Source of the DNA: UMGS1052 sp045532035
Lineage (GTDB): Bacteria; Bacillota; Clostridia; Oscillospirales; CAG-382
Assembly (NCBI GenBank): GCA_045532035.1
Contig: JAZSFD010000015.1
Coordinates: 1-55,594 of the forward strand
DNA length: 55,594 nt
Direction of reading: 5' to 3'
Both the position numbers and the translations under genes were made by a program. Shown here piece by piece: positions 43,267 through 52,086 of the stretch. Under the pieces are notes generated by a model, which had not been told where the DNA came from, did no database searches, and saw nothing but the letters and a program-made list of their open reading frames with translations. The stretch's first letter is position 1. Every line of letters begins with the position of its first letter.

Positions 43267-44882
43267 ATAGCGTCATCACCCCTCCTCCGTATGTAGCTCC
43301 CACACTTTTCTATGTTGACAGCACAAACGGCGACGATTCAAACGACGGCGAAACCGCGGAAACGGCTCTTGCTTCGCTGAACCAGGCAATCGCCATCGCA
43401 GACTCAGACAACCCATTTGAAGTAAAAATCATTGGAACTTGCACTCTCCCCACAACCATCAATGCCCACGAAGGTATGCTGACCATCTCGGGTTATGATT
43501 CAAGCTCCGAAATATCTACCGTGGCAAGCGGAGGGTATACGATTCTGGGTGATATCACTCTCAAGGACATCAAGTTCACCAACGGTCTTTACGCCTGGGT
43601 ATCCCTTTGCGGCAACAAATTTGTTGTCGGTGAAAACGTTACCGTTTCGGGCAGTCATCAGATCGCCCTTGGTGCAAATTACAGCAAAACCGATACAGGC
43701 TTAATGTATTCTGAAATTTATTCGGGCACATGGAACAAGCTGGCAATCGGCCCGATCGCGGCATCTTCGGTACGCACCATAACAAAGGATGCTTATATGT
43801 ACCTTGACGGCGGTGTGATAAATGATCTTATCATCGGCGGCGATGGTTGGTCATCGAGCCACAAAGGAATCAACTTTGCAGCAAATGTTGCGGTTAAGGC
43901 TGACAGCGGCACTCTGAAGAAAATCCGTCTGGGCATAGACAACTACGCTCCCTCTTTCGCGGGTGCTGTTATGTTCATTCTCAACAACGGAATGACCATC
44001 ACAACAGTTGATTCAACGATTGAAAATATGACAACCGACAAATATCTTGTATATTCTGCCGAGGGCGGATATGTTGATTTCGTTTATGAAAACGGCAAAA
44101 CTGTGGCAGGCAAATTCAAGATCACTCCAAACGACGGCAAATATGCCGTCATCGAAAATGGCGAAAACAAGAAATATGTCTTCACGGAAGCCGAGGTAAC
44201 ACTTGAAAAAGGCACCACAAATATCACATACGGCAACTCCTCAGATCTTGATATTGCAATCAAGGTCAACAACGGCACAAAGGAATATGTCTTCGGTGTC
44301 GAAGACAGCGTAACACTCACTGTCGGCGGAACAGTTTCCTTCCCCGAAAGCATAGAGAAAAGCGGCTGTCTCTTCGGCGGTTGGTATTCTGATGAAGCCC
44401 TTACAACTCCCATAGCAAACGGAAGCACAATCACCGCAGGCACGACTGTTTATGCAAAATGGATCGAGCTTGATGACAAAGATCTTTTTGTCGAGGGAGT
44501 CCAGATCAGATTCTCGGCTCCCACAGGTCTGCGTTTTGTGAACAACATCACCCACAATACCCGTTCGGCGATCGTTGCTCTCAACAGCGCAAACTCAGCT
44601 CTTGATCCCGAAAACGAAGCATTTAACGCAACCGATGGCATAAGCTACGGTTCGATCGTCTTGCCCGCAAAGTGTCTTGACGGCAACAAGCTTGAAAAGG
44701 ATGCTGTACACGAATACAATGGCAAGAACTATTCGCAAAGACTGTTCCCGCAAAGAACATCTTTGAAACTCTTACCGACCATGACAGATACACCGCAGTG
44801 CTCATCAACATTCCCGACAACAACCTTTCGACCGATTACGCTGTTCGTCCGTATATTACATACACCGACGCATCGGGTATGA
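43215..44882 (+). CDS. Esterase fragment: third beta-helix module
   Basis: This frame opens at VYAICKDADGNTVG and carries the third beta-helix module from LFYVDSTNGDDSNDGE (~43300) to ~44240. A repeat with FGGWYSDEALTTPIANG and a surface domain with FSAPTGLRFVNNI follow. After the CCC break at 44747 its last ~45 residues are out of frame. It has no start signal of its own. Confidence 0.6.
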   Translation, partial: VYAICKDADGNTVGTDVDSVITPPPYVAPTLFYVDSTNGDDSNDGETAETALASLNQAIAIADSDNPFEVKIIGTCTLPTTINAHEGMLTISGYDSSSEISTVASGGYTILGDITLKDIKFTNGLYAWVSLCGNKFVVGENVTVSGSHQIALGANYSKTDTGLMYSEIYSGTWNKLAIGPIAASSVRTITKDAYMYLDGGVINDLIIGGDGWSSSHKGINFAANVAVKADSGTLKKIRLGIDNYAPSFAGAVMFILNNGMTITTVDSTIENMTTDKYLVYSAEGGYVDFVYENGKTVAGKFKITPNDGKYAVIENGENKKYVFTEAEVTLEKGTTNITYGNSSDLDIAIKVNNGTKEYVFGVEDSVTLTVGGTVSFPESIEKSGCLFGGWYSDEALTTPIANGSTITAGTTVYAKWIELDDKDLFVEGVQIRFSAPTGLRFVNNITHNTRSAIVALNSANSALDPENEAFNATDGISYGSIVLPAKCLDGNKLEKDAVHEYNGKNYSQRLFPQRTSLKLLPTMTDTPQCSSTFPTTTFRPITLFVRILHTPTHRV

Positions 44883-46849
44883 CTCGCACCGTTTACGGCG
44901 CGCAATATACCGCAAACATATACGAGGTCGCGGCAATCATTTATGAAGACGGCGCTTCAGAATATCCCGAAGCAAACAGAGAAGCCATCCTCTCACATCT
45001 TTACGAAAACATTCTTCTCAAAAACGACGGTATCGACAACAGCCTTGCAAACACCTACCGAGCACTCAACATCGACAAGAAGCTGACTGTAGGATATATC
45101 GGCGGCTCGATCACAAATGGTTCTTCGGCAGCAAAGCTTGTGAATGCTGACGGAACCGTTTCAGCAGAAGGCGGCGACATAAACAATTCTTATGTCAACC
45201 GTACAACTGCGTGGTTTGAAGAGTCCTTTCCCGAGGCTCAGATCGAGTTTGTGAATGCAGGTATTTCCGACACCGCCACAAACTTCGGCATCTATCGCCT
45301 TGAAGATCATCTCATGAACACAAACGGTCATGAGATGCCCGATCTTGTGTTTGTTGAATTCACATCTAACGACTGGACAAATAATGACGGTATTTCTCAG
45401 GATGCAAACGATCTTTACCGCCAGGCAGAATCGATCGTAAGAAACATTTATTCACACAATCCTTATGCTGACATTGTCTTTCTCTTCACCGCGCGCAGTC
45501 TTACCAACAGCTCCCGCGTCCAATATGTGAAGGTGGCACAGGAATATGGTATTCCTTATGTTGATATGGGCGTTCCCATGCAAGCTCTTATGACAGAGCG
45601 CGGAGCCTCCAACGAAGCTTCGGGAACCTATTATTACACGGTCGACAATCTCCATCCGTCGGCAAAGGGTTATGAAGTATACTTCGGAGAGATTCAAAAG
45701 CTTCTAAAGGCAGAGCTTATTGACAGCAAGGTATATTACACCGAAAAATACAACTATTCCGAAAATATGCCCGAACAGCTCAACCGCTCGCTCTGGCTTA
45801 ATCCTCAGATAATTCCCGCCTCCGGGTTTACTGTTTCGGGAAGCGTAAGTGCAGGGTCAGGACTTACCTCGGATATGTACGGTACTTCAAAGACAACCTC
45901 TGCCGCAACTGCGGTGACATCCGATTCGATAGTTGTGACAGGAACGGATGCCACAGCGGAATTCACCTTTACCGGCACAAGCTTCGGTCTTATCTTCGGC
46001 ATGAACTCCTCGGGATTTGACATCGATTATCAGATCGACGGTCACGGCTGGAAGAAAGCAGAGGTAGACGAGGATCTTTTGTCATTCCAGAAATATTCCC
46101 ACTCTCAGCTTATCGTATTTGAACAGGAGCTTGCCTACGGAGAGCACAAAATCGAGCTCAAGTTCAATGCCACAAGTGACGGCAAGGTCAATGTTCGGAT
46201 CGGCGGCGCCGCAGTTTCGGGTGTTGACAACGGACTTCAGAAGATCTTCGCACTCACCATCGATGACGGTCCGAAGGTTGTGGCATCCAATCAGATCCTT
46301 GATGTTCTCACAAAATACGACGCTCACGCAACATTCTTTGTTGTGGGCACAAGCTGTAATGATTCCACGAAAGAAGTTCTCAACAGAATGCTTGAATCTG
46401 ACTGCGAGATCGGAAACCATTCAAATCGTTGGACAGGTATCGCAGAGCTTACTGCTGATGAAGTTTTGTCAGATTACAACGCCTGCCAGACTAAGGTGTA
46501 CAATCTGACAGGATACTATCCGACAATATACCGCGCTCCCGGCCTTTCGATGTCAGAGACAGCATTTGCAACAATTCCCGTGCCTGTTATGGGTGGCTAC
46601 AGCATCGGCGCCGACTGGGACGCTTCCACCACATACGAAACAAGACTTAATAATCTGCGCAACGCCATAGGCGACGGCAGAGTGGTTCTCATTCATGACC
46701 AGGAGGCAAATGTTGCCGTGCTTGAAATTGTCATTCCCGAAGTGCTTGAAGAGGGCTACAAGATCGTGACCGCATCCGAGCTTATAAAGCTTCGCGGCTA
46801 CGGACTCACACAGTATGCACAGATCCAGCACAAGAATTTTGCAAAATAA
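44798..46849 (+). CDS. Esterase fragment: SGNH hydrolase and NodB 2
   Basis: The last frame carries the end of the surface domain (VLINIPDNNLSTDYAVRPY) and then an SGNH/GDSL hydrolase (~45090-45720). Its Ser is in GGSIT, its block residues in NAGIS and TSNDW, and its Asp-His pair in DNLHPSAKGY. A beta-rich domain follows. A NodB-type deacetylase (~46240-46830) closes it, with ALTIDDGP, ATFFVVG, IGNHSNRW, YRAPG and LIHD. In this domain the second metal His of HxxxH is Trp. Confidence 0.6.
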   Translation: MLINIPDNNLSTDYAVRPYITYTDASGMTRTVYGAQYTANIYEVAAIIYEDGASEYPEANREAILSHLYENILLKNDGIDNSLANTYRALNIDKKLTVGYIGGSITNGSSAAKLVNADGTVSAEGGDINNSYVNRTTAWFEESFPEAQIEFVNAGISDTATNFGIYRLEDHLMNTNGHEMPDLVFVEFTSNDWTNNDGISQDANDLYRQAESIVRNIYSHNPYADIVFLFTARSLTNSSRVQYVKVAQEYGIPYVDMGVPMQALMTERGASNEASGTYYYTVDNLHPSAKGYEVYFGEIQKLLKAELIDSKVYYTEKYNYSENMPEQLNRSLWLNPQIIPASGFTVSGSVSAGSGLTSDMYGTSKTTSAATAVTSDSIVVTGTDATAEFTFTGTSFGLIFGMNSSGFDIDYQIDGHGWKKAEVDEDLLSFQKYSHSQLIVFEQELAYGEHKIELKFNATSDGKVNVRIGGAAVSGVDNGLQKIFALTIDDGPKVVASNQILDVLTKYDAHATFFVVGTSCNDSTKEVLNRMLESDCEIGNHSNRWTGIAELTADEVLSDYNACQTKVYNLTGYYPTIYRAPGLSMSETAFATIPVPVMGGYSIGADWDASTTYETRLNNLRNAIGDGRVVLIHDQEANVAVLEIVIPEVLEEGYKIVTASELIKLRGYGLTQYAQIQHKNFAK

Positions 46850-46862
46850 TCTTCAAACAGCA

Positions 46863-46893
46863 AAGCTCCGAACGGATTCCGTTCGGAGCTTTT
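46863..46893 (+). terminator. Terminator after the esterase
   Basis: AGCTCCGAACGG and CCGTTCGGAGCT form a perfect stem followed by T5. Confidence 0.9.
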
Positions 46894-46948
46894 TCCGCAT
46901 TGCTGTCAGAAAAAAGAATTGTCAACCCATAAAAAAGAGTCAATATTC

Positions 46949-46977
46949 TTGACTTTACAGATCCGGAATACTATAAT
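46949..46977 (+). promoter_or_regulatory. Promoter of the FAD oxidoreductase
   Basis: TTGACT (46949-46954), a 17-base spacer and TATAAT (46972-46977). Upstream, GTCAA units around 46921 and 46938 recall the region before the second glycyl radical enzyme. Confidence 0.75.
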
Positions 46978-47009
46978 AAAAGTATCACTTACAGGAGAAT
47001 TTGAAGCAT

Positions 47010-48347
47010 ATGAATTTTGTCGTCGAACCCGAAAAAAAGATACCTGTATGCGACGAATGTGATGTTTTTGTCGCAGGAGGAAGCTGTACCGGAGTTTTTG
47101 CCGCAGTCAGAGCCGCAAGAATGGGCGCAAAAGTTGTTCTTGCCGAGCGCGAAAACTGTCTTGGCGGTATGGCGACCGCCGCTCTTGTCAACATCTGGCA
47201 CAGTCTCAAAGACACCGATTACAAAGAGCAGGTCATTGCAGGACTCACCGCCGAGATGACCGAAAGACTTGTGAAAAGCGGCTCTGCCATCCTTGACGAT
47301 AACCCTTCCACCGCAATAACCTTTGATCCGAACAGGCTGAAATATGAGCTTGACAAGCTGGTGAAGGAAGAAAAGATCAAGGTCTATCTCCACACCGTCT
47401 GCGCTGATGTTTTGTGTGACGGAAACAAGATCACCGCCGCCCTTATCGAAAACAAGGACGGGAGAAGTGCTGTCAGAGCAAATTTTTTCATTGATGCCAC
47501 AGGCGACGGAGATCTGATGAAGCGTCTTGGCGCGGCGGGCTGCAAAGGCTCTCCCTTACAGCCGCCTACCCCTTGTTTTCTTATGCAGGGATCGCTTGAC
47601 GGCGTCGATTACAAAAGCATAATCCTTGACCACGGTGCCGAATTCGGGCTTGACAATGATTTCGGATGGAGCGCACCCGTGCCGGGGCTTGACGGAATTT
47701 CTCTGCGTGCGGAGTTTCATGTTTTTGGTGCCGATTGTTCAAAGGCTTCTGATCTGACTTTTGTTGAAATGGAAGGCAGAAGAAAAGCCTATGCCTTTTG
47801 TGAAGTCATCAACAAATACGCGAACACAAATCTGAGAGTTGTTTGCCTAAGCTCGCTTGCAGGAATCCGTGAGAGCAACCATTATGATTCAATAACGAAA
47901 GCTTGCGGTTGGGATATGCTTTACGGAAAGCGTTATGAAGATGCGGTGCTTAACGGCACATACAGAGTTGATGTCCACGATGAAAAAGGCGGAGTGAAAT
48001 TCTATTATCTTGACGGCAAGACCGTTTATATGCATGGAGTACAGCGCAACCATGTATATGGCGACTGGCGTGCCGAAAAAGGCATCACCTCCCCCGCCGC
48101 AAAGTTTTATCAGATCCCCTTTTCGGTACTTGTGCAAAAGGAATGGGAAAACATCATCGCCGCAGGGCGTATGATAAACGCCGATACCATGGCATTCGGA
48201 GCTTTGCGCGTTATGGTCAACCTCAATCAGCTGGGTGAGGCAGCAGGCGTTGCCGCGGTCATGTCGATCGACAAAAATTGCCCTGTCAGCAAGCTTGACG
48301 GAAAAGAAGTAAGAAAAAAGCTTCGCGACGGAGGCTCGGCACTGTAA
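47010..48347 (+). CDS. FAD-dependent oxidoreductase (PF12831 type)
   Basis: A 445-residue flavoprotein. The dinucleotide-binding fold is FVAGGSCTGVFAAVRAAR with AER at the end of the second strand, and a second FAD contact is ATGDGDLM. The C-terminal part has a GRMINAD and NLNQLGEAAGVAA block. Family members often sit beside polysaccharide-degrading genes, with unknown substrates. I chose the ATG at 47010; a TTG nine bases earlier is possible. There is no signal peptide, so it is cytoplasmic. Confidence 0.88.
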   Translation: MNFVVEPEKKIPVCDECDVFVAGGSCTGVFAAVRAARMGAKVVLAERENCLGGMATAALVNIWHSLKDTDYKEQVIAGLTAEMTERLVKSGSAILDDNPSTAITFDPNRLKYELDKLVKEEKIKVYLHTVCADVLCDGNKITAALIENKDGRSAVRANFFIDATGDGDLMKRLGAAGCKGSPLQPPTPCFLMQGSLDGVDYKSIILDHGAEFGLDNDFGWSAPVPGLDGISLRAEFHVFGADCSKASDLTFVEMEGRRKAYAFCEVINKYANTNLRVVCLSSLAGIRESNHYDSITKACGWDMLYGKRYEDAVLNGTYRVDVHDEKGGVKFYYLDGKTVYMHGVQRNHVYGDWRAEKGITSPAAKFYQIPFSVLVQKEWENIIAAGRMINADTMAFGALRVMVNLNQLGEAAGVAAVMSIDKNCPVSKLDGKEVRKKLRDGGSAL

Positions 48348-48376
48348 AAAAACTTCCATTAAATTTCAAAAAACTA

Positions 48377-48405
48377 TTTACAATTTATGCCTTTTATGAT
48401 AGTAT
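48377..48405 (+). promoter_or_regulatory. Promoter of the beta-helix gene
   Basis: TTTACA (48377-48382), a 17-base spacer and TAGTAT (48400-48405). Confidence 0.6.
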
Positions 48406-48451
48406 AAAGATAATGCCGAAACAAAAGCGTTCAGACGAAAGGAGAGTTTTT

Positions 48452-49882
48452 ATGAATTACGCAGACGAAAAAATACTTGGTCAAATCGATGCCAAGGCAG
48501 AAGAGCTCAAGAGCAGAATACTTAACACAAAATCGGAGTATCCGAGAAATGCCAAAAAAATATATGTTTCAAATAACGGAGACGACAACAACGACGGCGA
48601 AACTCCCGAAACAGCTATCGCCACACTCGGCAAGCTGAACGCCATGGACATAAAGCCCGGGCAGGTCGTGCTTTTTGAAAGAGGCGGCGTGTGGAGAGGT
48701 CTTTTGTGGGCACGTACCTGCGTAACCTATTCCGCCTACGGCGAGGGTGAAAAACCGAAGCTTCTCGGCAAAGGTGGTACTGCCGAAGGAAAAGAAAGCT
48801 GGGAAAAGACCTCAGTTCCCAATGTTTGGGTTATGACAAGAGAGATTACGGATGATGTCGGAAACATTCTCTTTGACGGAAAATACTATTCAAGAAAACG
48901 CTTTTCCGCCTTCGAAAAAGAACTTCCCGACGGCAGAAAAGAGTGGACCCGTCCCGACGGTGTCGGTCCTTATAACGGTCTTACCGATCTCAAGGAGAAT
49001 CTTCAGTTCCATCATGACAAGACAGATAACAAGGTGTACCTCTACTGCGACAAAGGAAATCCCGGCGAGGTATACAAGACTGCAGAAGTTGTTTGCAAAG
49101 GACATTGCATCCAGCTTACAAACGGATGCACCATCGACAACATTTGTGCAATGTATTCGGGTTCTCACGCCATGGGAGGCGGCACTGCCGTAAAGGTCAC
49201 CATTCGCAATTGTGAGATAGCCTGGTGCGGAGGCTCCTTCCTTGACGATACAACGCTTTTCGGAAACGCCGTGGAGCTTTATGGAAGTTGTGACGGTTTT
49301 TATGTAACCGACAATTATATCCACGACATTTATGACACCGGTATCACCCATCAATACTGGTCTACCACAGTACCCGCATATATGCACGATTGCCGTTATG
49401 AACGCAATCTTATCGAGTATTGCTACTGGAACATCGAATATGTTGCAAGAGGCGACTATTCCGATGACAACCGCATGAGTGAAATATACATATGCGACAA
49501 TATTCTTCGCCATGCCGGCGAAGGCTGGGGCACAGTCCGTGCAGGCGGCGGGAAAACAGGTGCTCACATCAAGGGCTGGCCCATCGAAAGCCCTGCAGAT
49601 AATATGTATATGAGCGGCAACATCTTCGACCGTTCAAGCTCTTATCTCATCGACTGCGGCATGAGTGATGAAAAATATATGCCAGTCATGGAAGGAAACA
49701 CCTACATCCAGTACGAGGGCGCTCCCTGGGGTTACTGCGGAGTGAACGATCCTCAGGGCAGACAAAGAGACAATGGGGATCAGTATGGCGGCTCATGCCT
49801 GTTCTTTAACGAAGAACTGGAAAAGGCTCTTGCCGAAAAGGTAAAGGAAAAATCAGCTGTGGTTTACGCGGTTAAAGGCTGA
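48452..49882 (+). CDS. Right-handed beta-helix protein without signal peptide
   Basis: A 476-residue protein. After a short helical start it has VSNNGDDNNDGETPETAIATL, a module seen in the secreted esterase, and then repeats typical of a parallel beta-helix (IRNCEIAWCGG, YVTDNYIHDIYDTGI, ERNLIEYCYWNIE, YICDNILRHAGEGWG). Such folds are found in polysaccharide lyases and glycoside hydrolases. The ATG at 48452 follows AGGAGAG and gives no signal peptide, so it would act on imported oligosaccharides. The reaction is unknown. Confidence 0.85.
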   Translation: MNYADEKILGQIDAKAEELKSRILNTKSEYPRNAKKIYVSNNGDDNNDGETPETAIATLGKLNAMDIKPGQVVLFERGGVWRGLLWARTCVTYSAYGEGEKPKLLGKGGTAEGKESWEKTSVPNVWVMTREITDDVGNILFDGKYYSRKRFSAFEKELPDGRKEWTRPDGVGPYNGLTDLKENLQFHHDKTDNKVYLYCDKGNPGEVYKTAEVVCKGHCIQLTNGCTIDNICAMYSGSHAMGGGTAVKVTIRNCEIAWCGGSFLDDTTLFGNAVELYGSCDGFYVTDNYIHDIYDTGITHQYWSTTVPAYMHDCRYERNLIEYCYWNIEYVARGDYSDDNRMSEIYICDNILRHAGEGWGTVRAGGGKTGAHIKGWPIESPADNMYMSGNIFDRSSSYLIDCGMSDEKYMPVMEGNTYIQYEGAPWGYCGVNDPQGRQRDNGDQYGGSCLFFNEELEKALAEKVKEKSAVVYAVKG

Positions 49883-49944
49883 GTTTTATTATCAGCTTCA
49901 AACATTCGGAACTATATTTGAACGGAATCTCCGTCACAAAACAA

Positions 49945-49986
49945 CCCCATCCAATCAAGCTTTTGCTTGTTTGGATGGGATTTTTC
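49945..49986 (+). terminator. Terminator after the beta-helix gene
   Basis: CCCATCCAATCAAGC and GCTTGTTTGGATGGG pair nearly perfectly and are followed by ATTTTT. Confidence 0.85.
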
Positions 49987-50059
49987 ATAATATATAAACC
50001 ATAGTATTTATCAATAAAGCTCGGCAAAAAACACAAAATAATAATTACTTTGCAAGCAT

Positions 50060-50088
50060 TTGACAAAACAACGCTAATATGTTACAAT
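50060..50088 (+). promoter_or_regulatory. Strong promoter of the phosphate transporter
   Basis: TTGACA (50060-50065), a 17-base spacer and TACAAT (50083-50088). It predicts an untranslated leader of about 140 bases. Confidence 0.75.
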
Positions 50089-50094
50089 AATGGT

Positions 50095-50233
50095 AAAATC
50101 TCAGTTGTACGCTATTATTAACACTCTTCTCAGATTGGGAGGTGCCGTAAATCCGGCTTACCCATTTGTGCAATAAGTAAAAACAAAATATCAGGATATT
50201 TCAATTAATGACAGCTAAAAAGGAAAGGTGTTT
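50095..50233 (+). other. Structured 5' leader of pit
   Basis: The predicted leader holds an imperfect stem between GGGAGGTGCCG (50137-50147) and CGGCTTACCC (50154-50163). I do not recognise a known riboswitch class. No coding frame is visible. It is followed by AAGGAAAGG before the start codon. Confidence 0.35.
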
Positions 50234-51289
50234 ATGGATTCAATTTTAGACTTCTGGTATCAGATGACGGCAAATCCGCTTTTGTTTGTTGCGGTAATGC
50301 TGACACTCGGTGTTATCCTCGTGAATGGATGGACGGATGCTCCAAACGCTATTGCGACCTGCGTTGTAACAAGATGTATGCCTCCCAAAGCGGCAATACT
50401 TATGGCGGCAGTCTTCAACTTTCTCGGAGTTTTTGTGATGACCAAGATAAGCAATGAGGTTGCCGTCACCATCACAAGCATGGTGAATTTCGGAGACAAT
50501 TCCGGGCGCACAGTAATCATTGTTCTGTGTGCAGCAATGCTCGCCATCGTTATTTGGGCAACCCTTGCCTGGGTATTCGGAATTCCTACCAGCGAAAGCC
50601 ATGCTCTTATCGCCGGTCTTACCGGTGGTGCAATGGCTCTTTGCGGTCTTGATGCTATTGTATGGAGTCAATGGCTGAAGGTTATCTACGGCATTGTGAT
50701 CTCAGTAACCATGGGATTCGGTTTGGCTTGGCTGATATGCAAGCTTGTGATAACAATTTTTTATAAAGCAAATCGCCCGAAAACCGAACCGTTTTTCAAA
50801 GGGGCTCAGATAGCTGGTTCTGCCGCGATGGCTTTTATGCACGGAGCGCAGGATGGACAAAAGTTTATGGGTATTATCCTGCTGTGCGTGTTTACTCTTC
50901 AGGACACAGGAGCTTCGGGTACAACATTTTCCATTCCCACATGGCTTATGATACTTTGCTCGGTAGTTATGGGTGCAGGAACCGCCATGGGCGGCAAAAA
51001 GATCATCAAATCCGTCGGTATGGATATGGTTAAGCTTGAAAAGTATCAGGGTTTTTCCGCCGATATTGCCTCTGCAATTGCTCTTGTTTTCTGCTCGGTG
51101 TTCGGTCTTCCCGTATCTACCACTCATGTAAAAACCACCTCCATTATGGGTGTTGGCGCCGTTAAAAGAATATCTGCCATTAACTTCGGCGTCGTAAAAG
51201 AGATGGTGTTGACATGGATACTTACCTTCCCCGGATGCGGACTTCTCGCATTTTTGGTAACGAAACTGTTCTTGTTAATATTCAACTGA
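50234..51289 (+). CDS. pit: PiT-family phosphate transporter
   Basis: A 351-residue membrane transporter with about ten helices that imports inorganic phosphate (or metal phosphate) with cations. The duplicated family motifs are GWTDAPNAIATCVVTR and GLPVSTTHVKTTSIMGVG. The ATG at 50234 is preceded by AAGGAAAGG; the GTG six bases earlier is unlikely. The next gene encodes its DUF47 partner 19 bases away. Confidence 0.94.
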   Translation: MDSILDFWYQMTANPLLFVAVMLTLGVILVNGWTDAPNAIATCVVTRCMPPKAAILMAAVFNFLGVFVMTKISNEVAVTITSMVNFGDNSGRTVIIVLCAAMLAIVIWATLAWVFGIPTSESHALIAGLTGGAMALCGLDAIVWSQWLKVIYGIVISVTMGFGLAWLICKLVITIFYKANRPKTEPFFKGAQIAGSAAMAFMHGAQDGQKFMGIILLCVFTLQDTGASGTTFSIPTWLMILCSVVMGAGTAMGGKKIIKSVGMDMVKLEKYQGFSADIASAIALVFCSVFGLPVSTTHVKTTSIMGVGAVKRISAINFGVVKEMVLTWILTFPGCGLLAFLVTKLFLLIFN

Positions 51290-51308
51290 TAGAAAGGAAT
51301 TTTGAAAA

Positions 51309-51929
51309 ATGGCTAAAAGTGATAAATTTTATTTCGAGAATTTTGCGGAACGCGCTGTGCTTTCCAAAAAGGCTGCTGTTTATCTTGTGGAATGTCTTGA
51401 AAACTACGATCCCGACAAAATTGAAATGATGATGCATAATATGCATGAAATCGAACACGCCGCCGACATAAAGAAGCATGAAATGAATGATGCTCTTGCA
51501 AAAGCGTTTGTCACCCCGGTTGACCGTGAAGACCTCGATATGCTGAGTTCTAACCTTGACCATGTAACCGACAATCTGGAAGAGATCATGCAGAAATTCT
51601 ATATCTACAACATTAACACAGTTGATCATTCTGTAATAGAATTTGCAAAAAAGCTCGTTAAATCTTGTGAATTACTCTGTTCTCTCATGGATGAGTTTGA
51701 AAATTTCAAGCGTTCCAAGAAGATCCATAACCTCATCGTTGAGCTCAACGATGCCGAAGAGGAATGCGACAAACTGTATCTTTCATCAATGCGCGAACTT
51801 ACAAAAAACTCCGGCGATGTCCTCAATATAGTTTCCTGGCATGAGATTTACGAATGCTTTGAGGCTTGTGCAGATGCTTGCGAGCATGTAAGCGAATGTG
51901 TCGGATCGGTTATTATGAAAAACACTTAA
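51309..51929 (+). CDS. DUF47/PhoU-like phosphate transport partner
   Basis: A 206-residue helical protein of the DUF47 family (MAKSDKFYFENFAERAVLSKKA...), with acidic metal-binding type repeats such as EIEHAADIKKHEMND and ELNDAEEECDKLY. Members are almost always encoded with PiT transporters, as here. It probably modulates phosphate uptake. The Cys-rich end (CFEACADACEHVSECVG) is notable. Confidence 0.92.
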   Translation: MAKSDKFYFENFAERAVLSKKAAVYLVECLENYDPDKIEMMMHNMHEIEHAADIKKHEMNDALAKAFVTPVDREDLDMLSSNLDHVTDNLEEIMQKFYIYNINTVDHSVIEFAKKLVKSCELLCSLMDEFENFKRSKKIHNLIVELNDAEEECDKLYLSSMRELTKNSGDVLNIVSWHEIYECFEACADACEHVSECVGSVIMKNT

Positions 51930-52086
51930 GTTTTGCACCAAGCTCCTTACTTAAATCCGGTTTTGCAGTTGTATTGATAAATCATCTTTTTTGATTATCA
52001 AACCACATGCAACAAATATCTTGAATCTTTCACGCTTTCGCAGCAAAACAATATGCAGTCAAATACACAGAGAGGAGGAATTGTAT

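Larger units (their letters stand above)
40091..46849 (+). pseudogene. Giant secreted multi-esterase with three frame breaks
   Basis: Read as one gene the region encodes about 2,253 residues. It opens with a signal peptide (MKNKFSKILSIILSICMIVS) after AAAGGAG. Restoring one base at 40225-40226 (GG), 43212-43213 (AA) and 44747-44749 (CCC) gives one continuous frame: MYSTGAAGDG, TTAKVYAICKD and LFPAKNIFETL. Domains in order are: beta-helix-like module 1, module 2, NodB deacetylase 1, a repeat of the bacterial surface type, beta-helix module 3, another such repeat, a surface domain, an SGNH hydrolase, a beta-rich domain and NodB deacetylase 2. There is no sorting signal or S-layer domain. The likely role is removing acetyl groups from a complex polysaccharide outside the cell. 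Confidence 0.75.

Noticed and set aside
40225..44749. Programmed minus-one frameshifting in the esterase
   Set aside because: Three separate sites, none with a slippery heptamer and downstream structure that I can recognise; single-base loss in homopolymers is simpler.
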